From Parastagonospora avenae f. sp. tritici 18332-5 (lineage: Eukaryota > Ascomycota > Dothideomycetes > Pleosporales > Phaeosphaeriaceae): DNA of 64,000 nucleotides. This document shows, one piece after another, positions 47,783 to 58,607 of the stretch. The stretch covers positions 186,001-250,000 of the forward strand of contig JAFJTR010000035.1 of the NCBI GenBank assembly GCA_022559985.1. Direction: 5' to 3'. Numbering within the stretch: position 1 is the stretch's first letter; every line of letters begins with the position of its first letter. Made by a program: the position numbers and the translations under genes. The notes beneath the pieces were generated by a model, which had not been told where the DNA came from, ran no database searches, and saw only the letters and a program-made list of their open reading frames with translations.

Positions 47783-48815
47783 CTACGCCGGCTTCACCCC
47801 CTTATGTATCGCCGCAATCCCATTCGTCAAATCCTCCCACCCTTTCCCCGGCACCTCAAACCCCGCGTCCCTAATCATATCCCTAAACTCCTCCTGGCTG
47901 GGAAATCTCGCAATGCTCTCCACCAGATACTGATAGCTATCCCGATCGCCCGCCACCAGCTGGCCAATCAGCGGAATCGCGCCGAAACTCCAGCGCTGAT
48001 ACACGGCGTCGAACAGCGGATTGTTGACCTTGCTGAACTCGAGACACGCAAACACGCCGCCTGGCTTTAGCACGCGGAACGCTTCCCTGAGCGCGGCTTC
48101 CTTGTGCGTGAAATTGCGAATACCAAATGCTACTGTATATAGGTCGATACTTGCGTCGGGAATCATGTCCAGTTTCTCCGCATTCGCCTCGACGAACGCC
48201 AATCGCGGACTACGCGCATACGCCGTGTGTAGACTCCTCTTCTTGCCCTCAGCCAGCATGTCCGGGTTGATGTCCGCGACAGTAACGCGCGTGTGCGCGT
48301 CGTGGTTGATGCTCGATGCGTGGTCTAGCATGCGGAACGCAATGTCGCCCGTGCCGCCGGCGATGTCGAGGATATTCCACCCTTTGTCGCTAGCGGCAGT
48401 TGTAGAAGGGGAAGTAAGCGGATTCCGCCCCGGATTGAGGTTGCGCACGAAATGGTCTTTCCAAAGCCGGTGGATGCCGAGGGACATGAAGTCGTTCATC
48501 GAGTCGTAGGACGAGGCGACGGAGGAGAATACTGCGCCGACTGGTGGGAGGTTTAGTTGTTTGTATCAAGGGGGGATTTGGGGGAGGGGGATAGCTACCT
48601 CGCTGCTCTTTCAGTGCCTCGGCAACGGTTTCGAAGCCGAAATGCGTGGTTCCTTGCGCATCTCGCGGGGCTTTTGGCGGCGGTGGTGGAGGTGGTGGCG
48701 CATGTTGCTGAGACCGCCTAATTGAGCAGGAGAAGCATCTGTACGGCTCTCTCGCCGCTCTCCTCGCACTGCCCACCAGCAATTGCCTGCCGATATGTGT
48801 CCGTGAAGCCTGCAT
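47783..48815 (-). CDS. COQ5: Ubiquinone biosynthesis C-methyltransferase, mitochondrial
   Basis: Coq5 carries out the only C-methylation in ubiquinone synthesis, in the mitochondrial matrix. Exons 48599-48815 and 47783-48540 give 324 residues. The N-terminus (MQASRTHIGRQLLVGSARRAAREPYR) is basic with regular Arg, a mitochondrial presequence, followed by a poly-Pro run. The splice joins EALKEQR with VGAVFSSVASSYDSMNDFMS, the conserved family start. AdoMet-binding NILDIAGGTGDIAFRML, then IDLYTVAFGIRNFTHKEAALREAFRVLKPGG and LEFSKVNNPLFDAVYQRWSF are all present. A start at 48899 would add 28 residues and cannot be excluded. Confidence 0.94.
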
Positions 48816-49066
48816 TGTTGTGTGTGATAAAAGTTGGCTGGAGTCGTGACGATCGCTTGGCGCAACATTTCTCGACCGATGCGCGATGGCACGTGCCATG
48901 ATGTCGCGCTAGGCAAAGGCCCGCTTGCCCGCTGACGTTCCGTCTGGGGAAGGAGCAAAGGCCGACGCTGGCCGGCGCATCTTTGAGCTCGGTACAAGGA
49001 CGCCGGGAAGTTTGTTTGATATACCTCGCGCCGTCCGCACTTGAGAGACAATGTAGCAAAAAGAAA
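48816..49066. promoter_or_regulatory. Compact bidirectional promoter, COQ5 / BCKDHA
   Basis: Only 251 bases separate the start codons of two divergently transcribed genes for mitochondrial proteins. A shared regulatory region is therefore likely. No CCAAT or other named site was assigned with confidence. Confidence 0.55.
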
Positions 49067-50603
49067 ATGTCGTTCAGGTACACATCTCGAATTCTGCGCG
49101 CGCAGAGAGTTGGAGGCTTCGGTGGGCAAAGAAGAGTGGTGAATGCGCCCGTTTGGCAGAGATGCCGGGGTGTTGCGTCGACGGCGAATGCTGAGAAGTG
49201 AGTATAGTGGTGAAGTGGTGTGGGATGGCAATGCTAATAGACCATACAGAGTCCTGTTTCCAGGAGCATTGAACAGCGAGTTCACGGACAAACTTGACTT
49301 CATCCAACCGTCCCAGCAGAATGCCATTCCTACGTACCGCGTTATGAATCAGTATGGAGAAATCATAGACAAGGAGATTGGCGTGGAGACGGAGGATGAA
49401 GAAGCTCTGCAGATATACAAGAATATGGTCAAGTGTCAGTGGATCTGGACATTGTACATTTGGGCAAACAACTGACGACACATAGTGAGCGTTATGGACC
49501 TCCTCATGTTCGAAGCACAACGGCAAGGTAGATTGAGTTTCTACATGGTACGTTCTCCCAAAACATACCTTGCCGTCTAGTCTAATGCCTTCATCCAGGT
49601 CTCTGCCGGCGAAGAAGGCATATCCATCGGCTCCGCCAGCGCCCTCCACCCCTCCGACGTCGCCTTCTGCCAATACCGCGAAGCCGGCGTATACCTGCAG
49701 CGCGGCTTCACGCTCTCCATGTTCATGAACCAGCTCTTCGCCAACGCCAAAGACCACGGACTCGGCCGCAACATGCCCGTCCACTACGGCTCCAAGGAGC
49801 TCAACATCCACACCATCAGCTCCACCCTCGCGACCCAAATCCCGCACGCCGCGGGCGCCGCCTACGCCCTCAAGATGCAAAACCTGCAAAACCCCGACCA
49901 AGAGAAGAGAGTGGCGGTGTGCTACTTCGGCGAAGGAGCCGCCTCTGAAGGCGACTTCCACGCCGCCCTCAACATCGCCGCAACCCGCCAAGCCCCCTGC
50001 ATCTTCATCTGCCGCAACAACGGCTACGCCATCTCGACGCCCACCAGCGACCAGTACCGGGGCGACGGCATCGCGTCCCGCGGCGCAGGCTACGGCATCG
50101 CCACGCTCCGCGTCGACGGCAACGACATCTTCGCCGTGCGCCGCGCAACCAAACAAGCGCGCATTCTCGCCCTCGAGAACGGCGGCCAGCCCGTCCTCGT
50201 CGAAATGATGGCCTACCGCGTCGGCCACCACAGCACGTCCGACGACTCCTTCGCGTACCGCCAGCGCGTCGAAGTCGAGGACTGGAAGCGCCGGGATAAT
50301 CCCATCACAAGGCTGCGCAAGTGGCTCGAGGGCCGGGAGCTGTGGGACGACGCGCGGGAAAAGGAGTTGAGGAGTACTACCCGCAAGGAGGTACTGAGGG
50401 CGTTTGAAGAGGCGGAGAAGGAGAAGAAGCCGAGTATTCGCAATGCGTTTGAGGGCGTGTGGGAGGAGTTGACGGAGGAGCAGAGGGCGCATGTTAGCGA
50501 GATGAGGGATGTGATGAGGAGGTATCCGAAGGAATACGATGTGGAGGGGTTTGAAGGGGGGATGAGGGGGTTGGATGAGTTGTTAGAAGGTAAAAAGACA
50601 TAG
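49067..50603 (+). CDS. BCKDHA: Branched-chain 2-oxoacid dehydrogenase E1 alpha subunit
   Basis: This is the thiamine-diphosphate subunit that decarboxylates the keto acids of Leu, Ile and Val in mitochondria. Exons 49067-49197, 49250-49434, 49486-49547 and 49599-50603 give 460 residues. The Arg-rich start (MSFRYTSRILRAQRVGGFG) is a mitochondrial presequence. VLFPGALNSEFTDKLDF and ETEDEEALQIYKNMVK lead to LSFYMVSAGEEGISIGSASAL. The ThDP motif is YFGEGAASEGDFHAALNIAA ending in CRNNGYAIS. The kinase-regulated loop YRVGHHSTSDDSFAYR is conserved, so control by E1 kinase is plausible. The third exon start (TG after CATAG) joins with the T of a weaker GTCAGT donor. All junctions restore family sequence. 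Confidence 0.95.
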
Positions 50604-50841
50604 ATTTTCGTGTTAGATGGAAAATTCATAGTCGTGTATAAGTTATCGAGTTTGTTCTGCTTGACTTAACGGTATGACCCTGAGAACGATGTCGCATCGC
50701 ACTGCCGCATCGTTAGCGCTAGCTGAAACCCCAAAGTCTCACACGGCCATCACGGTATGGCTACACGGACGGGAGACGTGTTGGCTGCACAGGAGTGATT
50801 CAAAATGCATACAACGTTTCATTGCATCCTAGCTGCAGAAT

Positions 50842-53800
50842 CTATGTGGCATCAACTAGCCAGTCGGGATCTGCATCTTCGTCCTCTGGGTCTTCGAGTG
50901 GGAGCGATCCCGTGTCTGATGGCGAGGATTCTGATGGCACGTCGGCATCCTCAGTCTCTGCTTCCCTTAATATCGGGCTTGCAGGCCGGTCGTCCATGTT
51001 TACGTCTGGGTCCGCGGTTTCTGGTGGGAAGCCTCCACCCTCACCTCCAGCAGCGTCATCCTGAGCGAGGTGGCTTCCTACAATGTCGTTACTATTTGAA
51101 GATCCAGCTTCGGATTGATCGCGTGTAGACCCAGCACTTTCTTCCTCGTCCTCCTCTTCCAGAACGAAGTCGTCTGCGAAACTACTCCTGCGCCGCGGGC
51201 GAAGCTGGTGCGAGTCCAAGATCGAGCTTTCAAAACTGTGCTCCCGATTCATGCTGATGGGAGCTTTCACCGCGTCGTCAGCATCATTGTCCTCTGGTAT
51301 GAACCCCCCTGCCTGATCCTCTTCATCATCGGCCATGAAGCCGCCTCCTCCGTAGTCTTGTTGTGGCGGCTCATACGCGCGCTCAACCCGCGTGGGTTGC
51401 GCAAAGTCAGCTTCGTCCGGGAAGAAGCCACCCGCCATCTCTTCCTCCACCATCTGTTTGTCCTCGCGATCGATTTCTTGCTGCACATCCATTGACGGGC
51501 CCTTTTCGCCATCAATTTCCATTGCATTGACCCTCTGAGCGATGCGTAAGCCAAGGAAGAATCTTCGCCATAGACGCAATGACTCTCGACTGCGTGCAGC
51601 ATTTGCGGCTTCTTCCTGTTGGTAGATCATGCTGTCAATGACCTCCTGTACAGCTTCGGCATACTCTGATGCGACTACCACACCTTGCACGATAGCAGTG
51701 CCGTGTCGACCTTTGAAGGAGAAACCAGTCACTGCGTCTGCATAGTCGACACCGACGATACGTGCTGCCTTCGAAGCTATTTTGTGTCGGATATGTGTTC
51801 CGCCCGGTGGGCACATGGACGGAACATAGAGGTCCAGATTGCCGTATACGTTGCGAGGGACGCGGCCTTTCACCACTGGTGGCGGAACGTAGAGGCGAGT
51901 CTGAAACTTGGCGTATAGGCCAGCACCGATTTCTTCCTGCTGGTCATCGACATCCATGTCAAGATTGACTGACATTTGTCTACCTCTCTTTGGCTTGGCG
52001 TGCTTCAACGGCTGTTCGCCATCCTTGACGTCCTGGCCCATACGGTACCACTTGTCGGCGCTTCGAACAACGTGTACATTGTTCCGGCGATAGATGGATT
52101 CCATTTTGGGGTTCATGCCCGTACCCACGTTGATCTTACCGATTGGATCCATGGGATGTATGACTTCGTTGTGCTTCAGATGCCTTTCTAGCACATATGC
52201 AGGATGGTCCTTGAAGTCTTGCACATTCTTGGGGATGCCCTCAGATGCCTCTTTGCGAGCAAGTGCTGCATCTTCGACCTGGTCACGGTCGAGAGGTACC
52301 ATTCGTACAAAGAACTTCATTGCTTTCCGCCACCACTCTGCCCCATGAGGTGTACATTCAATACGAAACTTGCGGGTCTTCGCATTGTATGCCTTGGCAT
52401 AACGTCGTGTAACGTCTTTCGCAGTATAGTCCTCCTCAAAGGCGATGGCGTATGTGAGACTATTCTGCGCATGACTGAGTGGTGGTTCCAGCTTCTCGGG
52501 TGAATTGACCGTGCATGTAGAATGAGTGTCTATGGCAACCCACTTCTGGTGCGCAGTGTTGAACACCTCCACCCAATATACCGGATATGGTGTGTGGTAC
52601 GCTTTTTGTCTTTGCAAAGCTACGCCCGTCTTGTTAAGGACGGGGTGACGTTCGCCCATGACCCGTTCCATGCGCGAGAGCTTCCTCGGCCGAGATGGTG
52701 TGACAGGCTTGGGCTTACTAGATGAGGCAGCTTCTTGCTTGTTGAATGGGTCCAAGACTATAGTATTCTTCTGCGAAGTCGTCTTCTGCGGAGTAGAAGG
52801 TTGAGCGGAAGAGGCGAATGGCAGTGGCTGCAAGGAACACACGAGTCTTGCTTCGATACCGATGGCACGAAGCAGGGCACAGAATAGTTGGGTGCCGACG
52901 TCTTGCGAGCCTTGTAGGGTATGCGCCGTCCTGCGAAAATCGTCCTTGTCCATGGGGTCGTCAAGGTCATCAAAATCAGAGAATGGTCGGACATCTGCAT
53001 CTGCTTCTGCCCATTTTGGCTTGTACATCCCCTGAGCAGTAAGTTTGAAACGCTTGTTCCACAGCACCTTTAGCTCGTTCATTCCATCAATGAAGCGCTT
53101 TGAGGCAGAGTATTGTGTGAGACTAGGATCTGGGACGAGGTTCTGTAATGTCTTGGGTGGTACCAGCTTTCGCAGCGCGGACTGCACCCGCAAGTCGTTG
53201 CACCATGCATTCCTACGGTAAACGTGGTAGAGCAAACATAGCACGTGCATCTTATGAATGTCCAGCCGCTTTTTCTTGTCTACAAGTGTGATGGCTCGCC
53301 TGCGGATTCTCCTCTTGGGAGTAGGTTCTGCACCCTTGTTTGCTCCGAGCGTAATGGAGATGCCAGCGACCTGAGGCATGACTGATTCGGTCTTTTCATC
53401 TTCGTCCGTCTCGTCTCCATCCGCGAGGGCGTCTTCCCACTCCTCATCGCTGTCATCTGACTCGTCGGAGTCTATCACAGTCTGTAGTATGCGACCGTTG
53501 GGAGGTGCCGCATCGGGCGACCTCGACTGGGCGGCGACAGGCGGATGTGTGAGACTGTGTAACGTGGCTTTTGGTTCCAGTGAAGCATCTTTGCGCGATC
53601 TTATGGATGATGCATGTTTGATTTCTTTGATAGCCGTAGCGTCCACATACGAAGGCTTTGCGACAGGGCTTGAACTTGTTTGAGAACGCGCCGTCTTTCT
53701 CTTCTTAACTGGACGTTCATCCTCGTCTGTACTGGTGGCCTTGACAGCGGCCTCCTCCTCGAGCAGCATCTCCTGGAAAATAGCTGGTACATCATCATCT

Positions 53801-53886
53801 TGCTGTGATGCTCTCCCTCTTCGTGTCGATCGTCTAGGAGTGGTGGTCTCAGCAGTGTTGCGGAGCCTGCCGCGCGCGCGCGCCAT
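50842..53886 (-). CDS. RAD4: DNA repair protein Rad4/XPC
   Basis: Rad4/XPC recognises helix-distorting lesions and starts global nucleotide excision repair in the nucleus. A single exon encodes 1014 residues. The N-terminus is basic and disordered with a nuclear-localisation-like RPVKKRKTARS. The transglutaminase-fold half includes DKKKRLDIHKMHVLCLLYH, GSQDVGTQLFCALLRAIGIEARLV and YPVYWVEVFNTAHQKWVAID. The beta-hairpin domains follow: FKDHPAYVLERHLKHNEVI, GMNPKMESIYRRNNVHVVRS and WYRMGQ for BHD1 and BHD2; GRVPRNVYGNLDLYVPSMCP and AVTGFSFKGRHGTAIVQGVVV for BHD3. An acidic tail ends the protein, as in fungal orthologues. Confidence 0.95.
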   Translation of the reverse strand: MARARGRLRNTAETTTPRRSTRRGRASQQDDDVPAIFQEMLLEEEAAVKATSTDEDERPVKKRKTARSQTSSSPVAKPSYVDATAIKEIKHASSIRSRKDASLEPKATLHSLTHPPVAAQSRSPDAAPPNGRILQTVIDSDESDDSDEEWEDALADGDETDEDEKTESVMPQVAGISITLGANKGAEPTPKRRIRRRAITLVDKKKRLDIHKMHVLCLLYHVYRRNAWCNDLRVQSALRKLVPPKTLQNLVPDPSLTQYSASKRFIDGMNELKVLWNKRFKLTAQGMYKPKWAEADADVRPFSDFDDLDDPMDKDDFRRTAHTLQGSQDVGTQLFCALLRAIGIEARLVCSLQPLPFASSAQPSTPQKTTSQKNTIVLDPFNKQEAASSSKPKPVTPSRPRKLSRMERVMGERHPVLNKTGVALQRQKAYHTPYPVYWVEVFNTAHQKWVAIDTHSTCTVNSPEKLEPPLSHAQNSLTYAIAFEEDYTAKDVTRRYAKAYNAKTRKFRIECTPHGAEWWRKAMKFFVRMVPLDRDQVEDAALARKEASEGIPKNVQDFKDHPAYVLERHLKHNEVIHPMDPIGKINVGTGMNPKMESIYRRNNVHVVRSADKWYRMGQDVKDGEQPLKHAKPKRGRQMSVNLDMDVDDQQEEIGAGLYAKFQTRLYVPPPVVKGRVPRNVYGNLDLYVPSMCPPGGTHIRHKIASKAARIVGVDYADAVTGFSFKGRHGTAIVQGVVVASEYAEAVQEVIDSMIYQQEEAANAARSRESLRLWRRFFLGLRIAQRVNAMEIDGEKGPSMDVQQEIDREDKQMVEEEMAGGFFPDEADFAQPTRVERAYEPPQQDYGGGGFMADDEEDQAGGFIPEDNDADDAVKAPISMNREHSFESSILDSHQLRPRRRSSFADDFVLEEEDEEESAGSTRDQSEAGSSNSNDIVGSHLAQDDAAGGEGGGFPPETADPDVNMDDRPASPILREAETEDADVPSESSPSDTGSLPLEDPEDEDADPDWLVDAT

Positions 53887-54648
53887 GCCTCCTACTGGCT
53901 ACGTTGTTGGCGCAAGGCGTGGGGGAGCAAAATCTGAACGCGCAGTGGACAGTCGCACAGCGCAGGTCGACGTTCATTGCGAGTGATGGAGTGAACGCGA
54001 AGACAGTAGCGACCCAGAAAAACCAGCGCAGCAAGATGTTTGATGAAGTGGATGCCCGAGGTGATGCGGAAACACGTTTGCGCCAGACCGATGACGCACA
54101 CGCCTACATCGCGTTGTCACGTGACGGGATACACATTAAAAGCTTTCGCGGATGTACTCTACTTGTTTGAACACTACTTCCATCGTGGTCGCAACAACTG
54201 CATCACTGGCTTTACCTGGCCTGGCTAATATCTGCAACCACCACATTGAAACTTTTCGGAGACCCAGTTTCCAGTTGTTGTACCTGCTCGCTACTTCCTA
54301 CATGTCTCCTCCGCGTGTACTACTGATATAAAGGTTCCTCGCGGGTTAGGCCTAATAGCACCATCCCTCCTATCTGCCATGGGAGTTGATCATATCGCCT
54401 TACTCCGCATGACAGTCGATTCTGATACCGATCGGCGTTTGCCGACATTCTCTTCGCAACTTTCCGATGATAGACAGCCACGACGAAAATGACGACCCAA
54501 AGCACAGCATTATGCATGCTCTGTAAAGCGTCTAACTTTAGCCGGGACTAAAAATGGTATACCACAAGTCCCCAATATTTACTACTTCAACCTTTGTCCC
54601 ATTGCGATTTCAATATTCACACTACCTAATCACCTTTCTTCAAACATC
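53887..54648. promoter_or_regulatory. Divergent intergenic region, RAD4 / binding-protein gene
   Basis: These 760 bases lie between two genes transcribed away from each other. Only shadow-length frames are present. No specific site was recognised. Confidence 0.45.
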
Positions 54649-55581
54649 ATGCAGCCCTTCAACCTCACAGCAACCGGCTACAACCTGAACTATCTCCCGG
54701 AGTACATCGCCCTCCGCCATGGCTTCTTCCGCGAACAAGGCCTCGACGTCACCGTCACCATCCCCACCCCTTGGGACGGCGTCCTCGACGCCCTCGCCGA
54801 CAAAACCGCCGACATGGCCTTAGGCGGCATCTGGGTGCCATCTATGTATCGCTCGCGGGTCGAAAACTACACCGTCTTCGCGCAAATCGCCAACCGCTGC
54901 CCCCTCGCGCTCCTCACGCGCAGCTCCGCCGCAAAATTCCAACTCGCCGAGGTCGCTGGCAAGACGGTGTTGATGAAGTCCGGCGGTGGAGCGAGCGTGG
55001 GTTTATTCTTCAAGATGCTGCTACGAGAGAACAAGATTGACGAGAGGAGCGTGGACTACATCCAGGATCTGGATGGGAAGATGTTGGGGGATTTGTTCGA
55101 AGGCGGCATGGGCGATTACTTTGTTACTGACAATCTTTCTGCGCTGGCGATGGTCGCGCGGAATTCCGAGGTTTCTATTGCCATGGAAATGGTGGCACAG
55201 GGAGATATTCCTTGGAGTGTGTATTATGCGGAGACGGCTAAGACCACGCATGAGTTGCTGGATAAGCAGAAGCGCTTTTGTGTGGCGTTGGAGAAGGGGA
55301 TTCAGTGGGTTTTGCAGCATGATGCGAATGAGTTTCGCAACGAGTTGGCGGAGCTGTTTCCGAATGTGCCGGTTGATGTCGCGGTTGGTGTGACGAATGG
55401 GTTCCGTAGGGAAAAGATGTGGACGAGTACGTCTGTGCCGAGGGGAGGATTTGAGAGGTGGCAGGTTGGGCTTGCGGGCGCAAGGCTGGTGAAGGAGCCA
55501 TTGAAGTATGAGGAGATTGTGGATGATTCACTTGCTAGTGCGGCGGCAGAGATGGCAGGGCAAGTTGCCGCAGAACCATAG
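54649..55581 (+). CDS. THI5/SsuA-like substrate-binding-fold protein, intracellular
   Basis: Single-exon frame of 310 residues with the periplasmic-binding-protein type II fold of the NMT1/THI5-SsuA family: TGYNLNYLPEYIALRHGFFREQGLDV, TADMALGGIWVPSMY, LAEVAGKTVLMKSGGGASVGLFF and DYFVTDNLSALAMVAR. There is no signal peptide or lipobox, so it acts inside the cell. True Thi5 pyrimidine synthases carry a cysteine-rich CCCFC motif; this protein has only two cysteines (NRCPL, RFCVAL), so it is unlikely to be Thi5 itself. Related bacterial proteins bind sulfonates, nitrate or thiamine/riboflavin precursors. It converges with a Zn2Cys6 regulator that in turn diverges from a permease, suggesting a common nutrient theme. 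Substrate unknown. Confidence 0.78.
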   Translation: MQPFNLTATGYNLNYLPEYIALRHGFFREQGLDVTVTIPTPWDGVLDALADKTADMALGGIWVPSMYRSRVENYTVFAQIANRCPLALLTRSSAAKFQLAEVAGKTVLMKSGGGASVGLFFKMLLRENKIDERSVDYIQDLDGKMLGDLFEGGMGDYFVTDNLSALAMVARNSEVSIAMEMVAQGDIPWSVYYAETAKTTHELLDKQKRFCVALEKGIQWVLQHDANEFRNELAELFPNVPVDVAVGVTNGFRREKMWTSTSVPRGGFERWQVGLAGARLVKEPLKYEEIVDDSLASAAAEMAGQVAAEP

Positions 55582-55826
55582 TTAGCTTACGCGAATACAC
55601 TACCGACAGCCGGTTTATTATGTATAAGCTGCGCATGAAACGTCAAGCTTCCTTTCCACGCGGTGAGCGACGATGTTTTGTCCGACGCTCCGAGCTCAAA
55701 GGTACAAACAATCGCAATGAGTTGACTGACATGTTCTCTGATTGCATCGCATGACATTGCAAGTTTTCACCACACTCAAAGGCCATAGAAGTTGTTACAG
55801 ATACGATGAAAGCTTTGACTGTGCTT

Positions 55827-58110
55827 TCAATACAGAAACGGATCTAAATCAGTTCCCAGACCTGTCATATACTGATCCTGATTCTGCGACATATCAAAGT
55901 ATCCCATGCCTCCAACACCTGGCCACTGAGCCGCTGAGTTCAACATCTCGCCAAATGCAAAATTGTCCGTAGATAGCATATTCGACATGACTCTTGCGTT
56001 AGGATCATCGACAAAAGCTGTCGTAGGAGGCTGTAATTGCTGCAGTAACTCCTCGACCTGCCTCTCAAACTCCACTCTAGTATTTCTTGATTCCTCCGCT
56101 TCATTCGTGATCAGCCACTCGATTGTAGCTGAGGACAAAGCGTCAAACACGTCGCGACAGCCCGCCGCGCCATGGAAGGTCTCCGACATTGCAGATAACG
56201 TGGAAGCGCAAGATTGCAGTGCGGATATGCTATCTCGGATGTGATGACAATCGCGCATCTCCTTGGACTGCCAGACGCTGTATATGATAGTCAAGCCGGC
56301 CACGAAAAGATCATGAACTGACTTCCATAGTACATCTAGTTTGCCTTCTCGTTGCAGAGCTTTGATACCTGTGATTAGATTGCAGGCAGCGTTGTGTGAA
56401 GTGGATAATGACTCTGCAACTAAGTGCTGGTTGCTGGAGGTAGGGCGGTAGAGCAGAAGGATTGCGTTGTTGTAGATGACGTCCCAGTAAGCTTGGTGCG
56501 CAAATACAGATGATGCATGTGCCTTTTCGAGAGGCGGTATAGTGCTATGCCATTCTTGCAGGCGCGGTTGGACGTCATTCATCCACGCCACGACGTTCGG
56601 TTTGGGATAAGCAGCCTTCACGGGCCACGTTTGACTTTGTTGAACGTGTTTGATCTCCGATTCCAGTTTTGACAAGCTGAACAAGTGGTTGTGAGCTCGT
56701 TGATGATGAACGTCAAAGTCGTTGGTCTCCGCGCCAAACGAACGGCGAGATACTGCCCATGGGCTCGGTAGCGGAACTCGTGTGGACTCGTCCGTAATGC
56801 CGAAAGGGCGGCCGAGTGTAATACTCAAGACACGATCGAAGTGGTAGGCACAATGCCATAATCGTCTACGCTCATAAAGCACGTCCTGGTCAGCTTCAAG
56901 CGTCTGTCCTTCAATTTCCCAATGTAGACCCATGTCGACGCACAACCGCATAGCAATGCCTGTCAGATGCCAGAGGCTCCCTTGCCATGGACACATGGAA
57001 ACGAATTGCGCCAGCAGGAGCACCGCGCGGAGAGTATCAAGATCACTTTTCGAGTAGGTGATGACCCTTTCAATCCAGCCTACTGCCGACCGGAAGCATC
57101 CTTCGCTTTGCATTACCCGGCTTGTACCACCTGATGGGTTTGGAATGTTGCAAAGTGCAATAGCAAATACCATGTAGGCCGTGAACATATATTGCCCAGT
57201 GCCTGGACCAAGAGATTGAACGTCACCACTTGCTGCATATGCACTCACAACAGCCTTCTCTACTTGAGTCCTTTGGATTATTGGCATATGCGGTGTGCGG
57301 TATTGGAAATAGACTTCGATGAGGTGGTCTGCAGCATGGCGGGGCGGAAGCGAGGATTCTTTCGACGATGTCGACGTAGCTACAGGAAGAGGAGTGGATT
57401 CTTCGTGTCTTGAATGTGGAGGGTGTGTTAAAGTATCAACACGGATCGATGCCATCACCATCGTCGCAAGAGTAATGCCACTGCTGGGTCCAAGAAAACG
57501 AGGCAGCCTTGAAGGCTCAACTACAACACTGCGTACGCTCTTGACTAGATCTTGAACATGGTTTTGGTGACGAGGGGAGGCCGGATATCCGCCCGTAGGA
57601 GTACTGTTGAATTCTTGAACTGGTGTAGAAGGCGAACCCAAGGAATCAATACTGTCATCGATCACTGACAGCGGCTGACTTCGCTGTCGTAAGGCTTGGT
57701 TCTCGCGGGTCAGTGTCTCGATTTGCTTCTCCAGGTTTGACACATAATCGCGAGGTAGCTCAGTCGCTGTTAGTGATATGTGTGAAGCCAGTCTATAGCT
57801 AATGTGCTCACCTCGGTCTGTCTCCCCGAGTCGTAGACCAAACAGGAAGCACTTGCCTTCTCGCAATTCGAGCAATTTGGGTGCTTTAGATCACACTGCG
57901 TTGATGGAAAACAATCAGCGAGCGACACCGACGCTCATGTTTATTGAAATTGGAGCAGCGCTGGTGAATACTTTTTGCTTTCTTCGACGACACCTACACA
58001 CTCCATTAGCGTTCTTTCACTTTGTCTCTTTCTGGATACGCGCCGTCTCACCTCTGACACGCAGTCACTCTGCGCGCGAATCTCGGGCTTGAGCGAGATA
58101 GCGAATCCAT
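55827..58110 (-). CDS. Zn2Cys6 transcription factor with fungal-specific factor domain
   Basis: Four exons (58052-58110, 57972-57993, 57812-57895, 55827-57758) give 698 residues. The zinc cluster is spread over three exons: TACQR, then CRRRKQK on a 22-base exon, then CDLKHPNCSNCEKASASC. Together they read C-x2-C-x6-C-x6-C-x2-C-x6-C. A coiled coil follows (LPRDYVSNLEKQIETLTREN). The central domain of fungal regulators is visible at about 215-420 (HLIEVYFQYRTPHMPIIQR, LLAQFVSMCPWQGSLWHLTG, RRRLWHCAYHFDRVLSITLGRPFGI). The acceptor GACTGAG before LPRDY is needed to hold frame; the nearer ACAG gives a stop. Likely controls the neighbouring permease and binding-protein genes. Confidence 0.85.
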
Positions 58111-58607
58111 GTGGGACAAGTTCTTTCGGACTTCCAGCGCAAACTACGGGTGTACGATGGATCCGATCAGATGTTGTGGGAAAATGCCGAAAAATATGTC
58201 TATGGTTCGGCGTAGGCCGATCGCGATAAGGGAATGCGCTAGTAGCCCGTCTTGCTTGCCAGTCGGCGTTGAAGTTACATCTACCATGTCTGGTATGTTC
58301 CGGCACGTTACCCCTCATTTACATCCTCGCTTGCAAGTGAACTCAATCGCGCACGCATTCCCAAAGTTAGAATGCACATGCTAGATCGCAACTGCCCGAC
58401 TCTCTATTAGGATATCTAATCGTCCTTGGATGCTTATCACGCCCTTATCATGAGACGACGGGCGAAATTCGATCATGAGAGATGTGTCAAATAGCATATA
58501 TTGGGACTCTGATGCGACATCGATGGATCTCAAACCATACTTGGACAGCTCCCGAAAGCATCCAAAGAACTTAGCTTACCAATTGCTTTCTAGTGTGAGC
58601 TTCTATC
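58111..58607. promoter_or_regulatory. Divergent promoter, Zn2Cys6 regulator / permease
   Basis: About 500 bases between the two start codons. Shared control by the adjacent regulator is plausible; no clean CGG-inverted pair was identified by eye. Confidence 0.45.

Noticed and set aside
49074..50492. Minus-strand open frame of 472 codons
   Set aside because: It lies antisense to the E1 alpha gene, whose exons show full family motifs on the plus strand. The long shadow arises from GC-rich third positions.
54649..55581. Thi5 pyrimidine synthase
   Set aside because: The fold matches, but the CCCFC motif is absent and only two cysteines occur in the whole protein.
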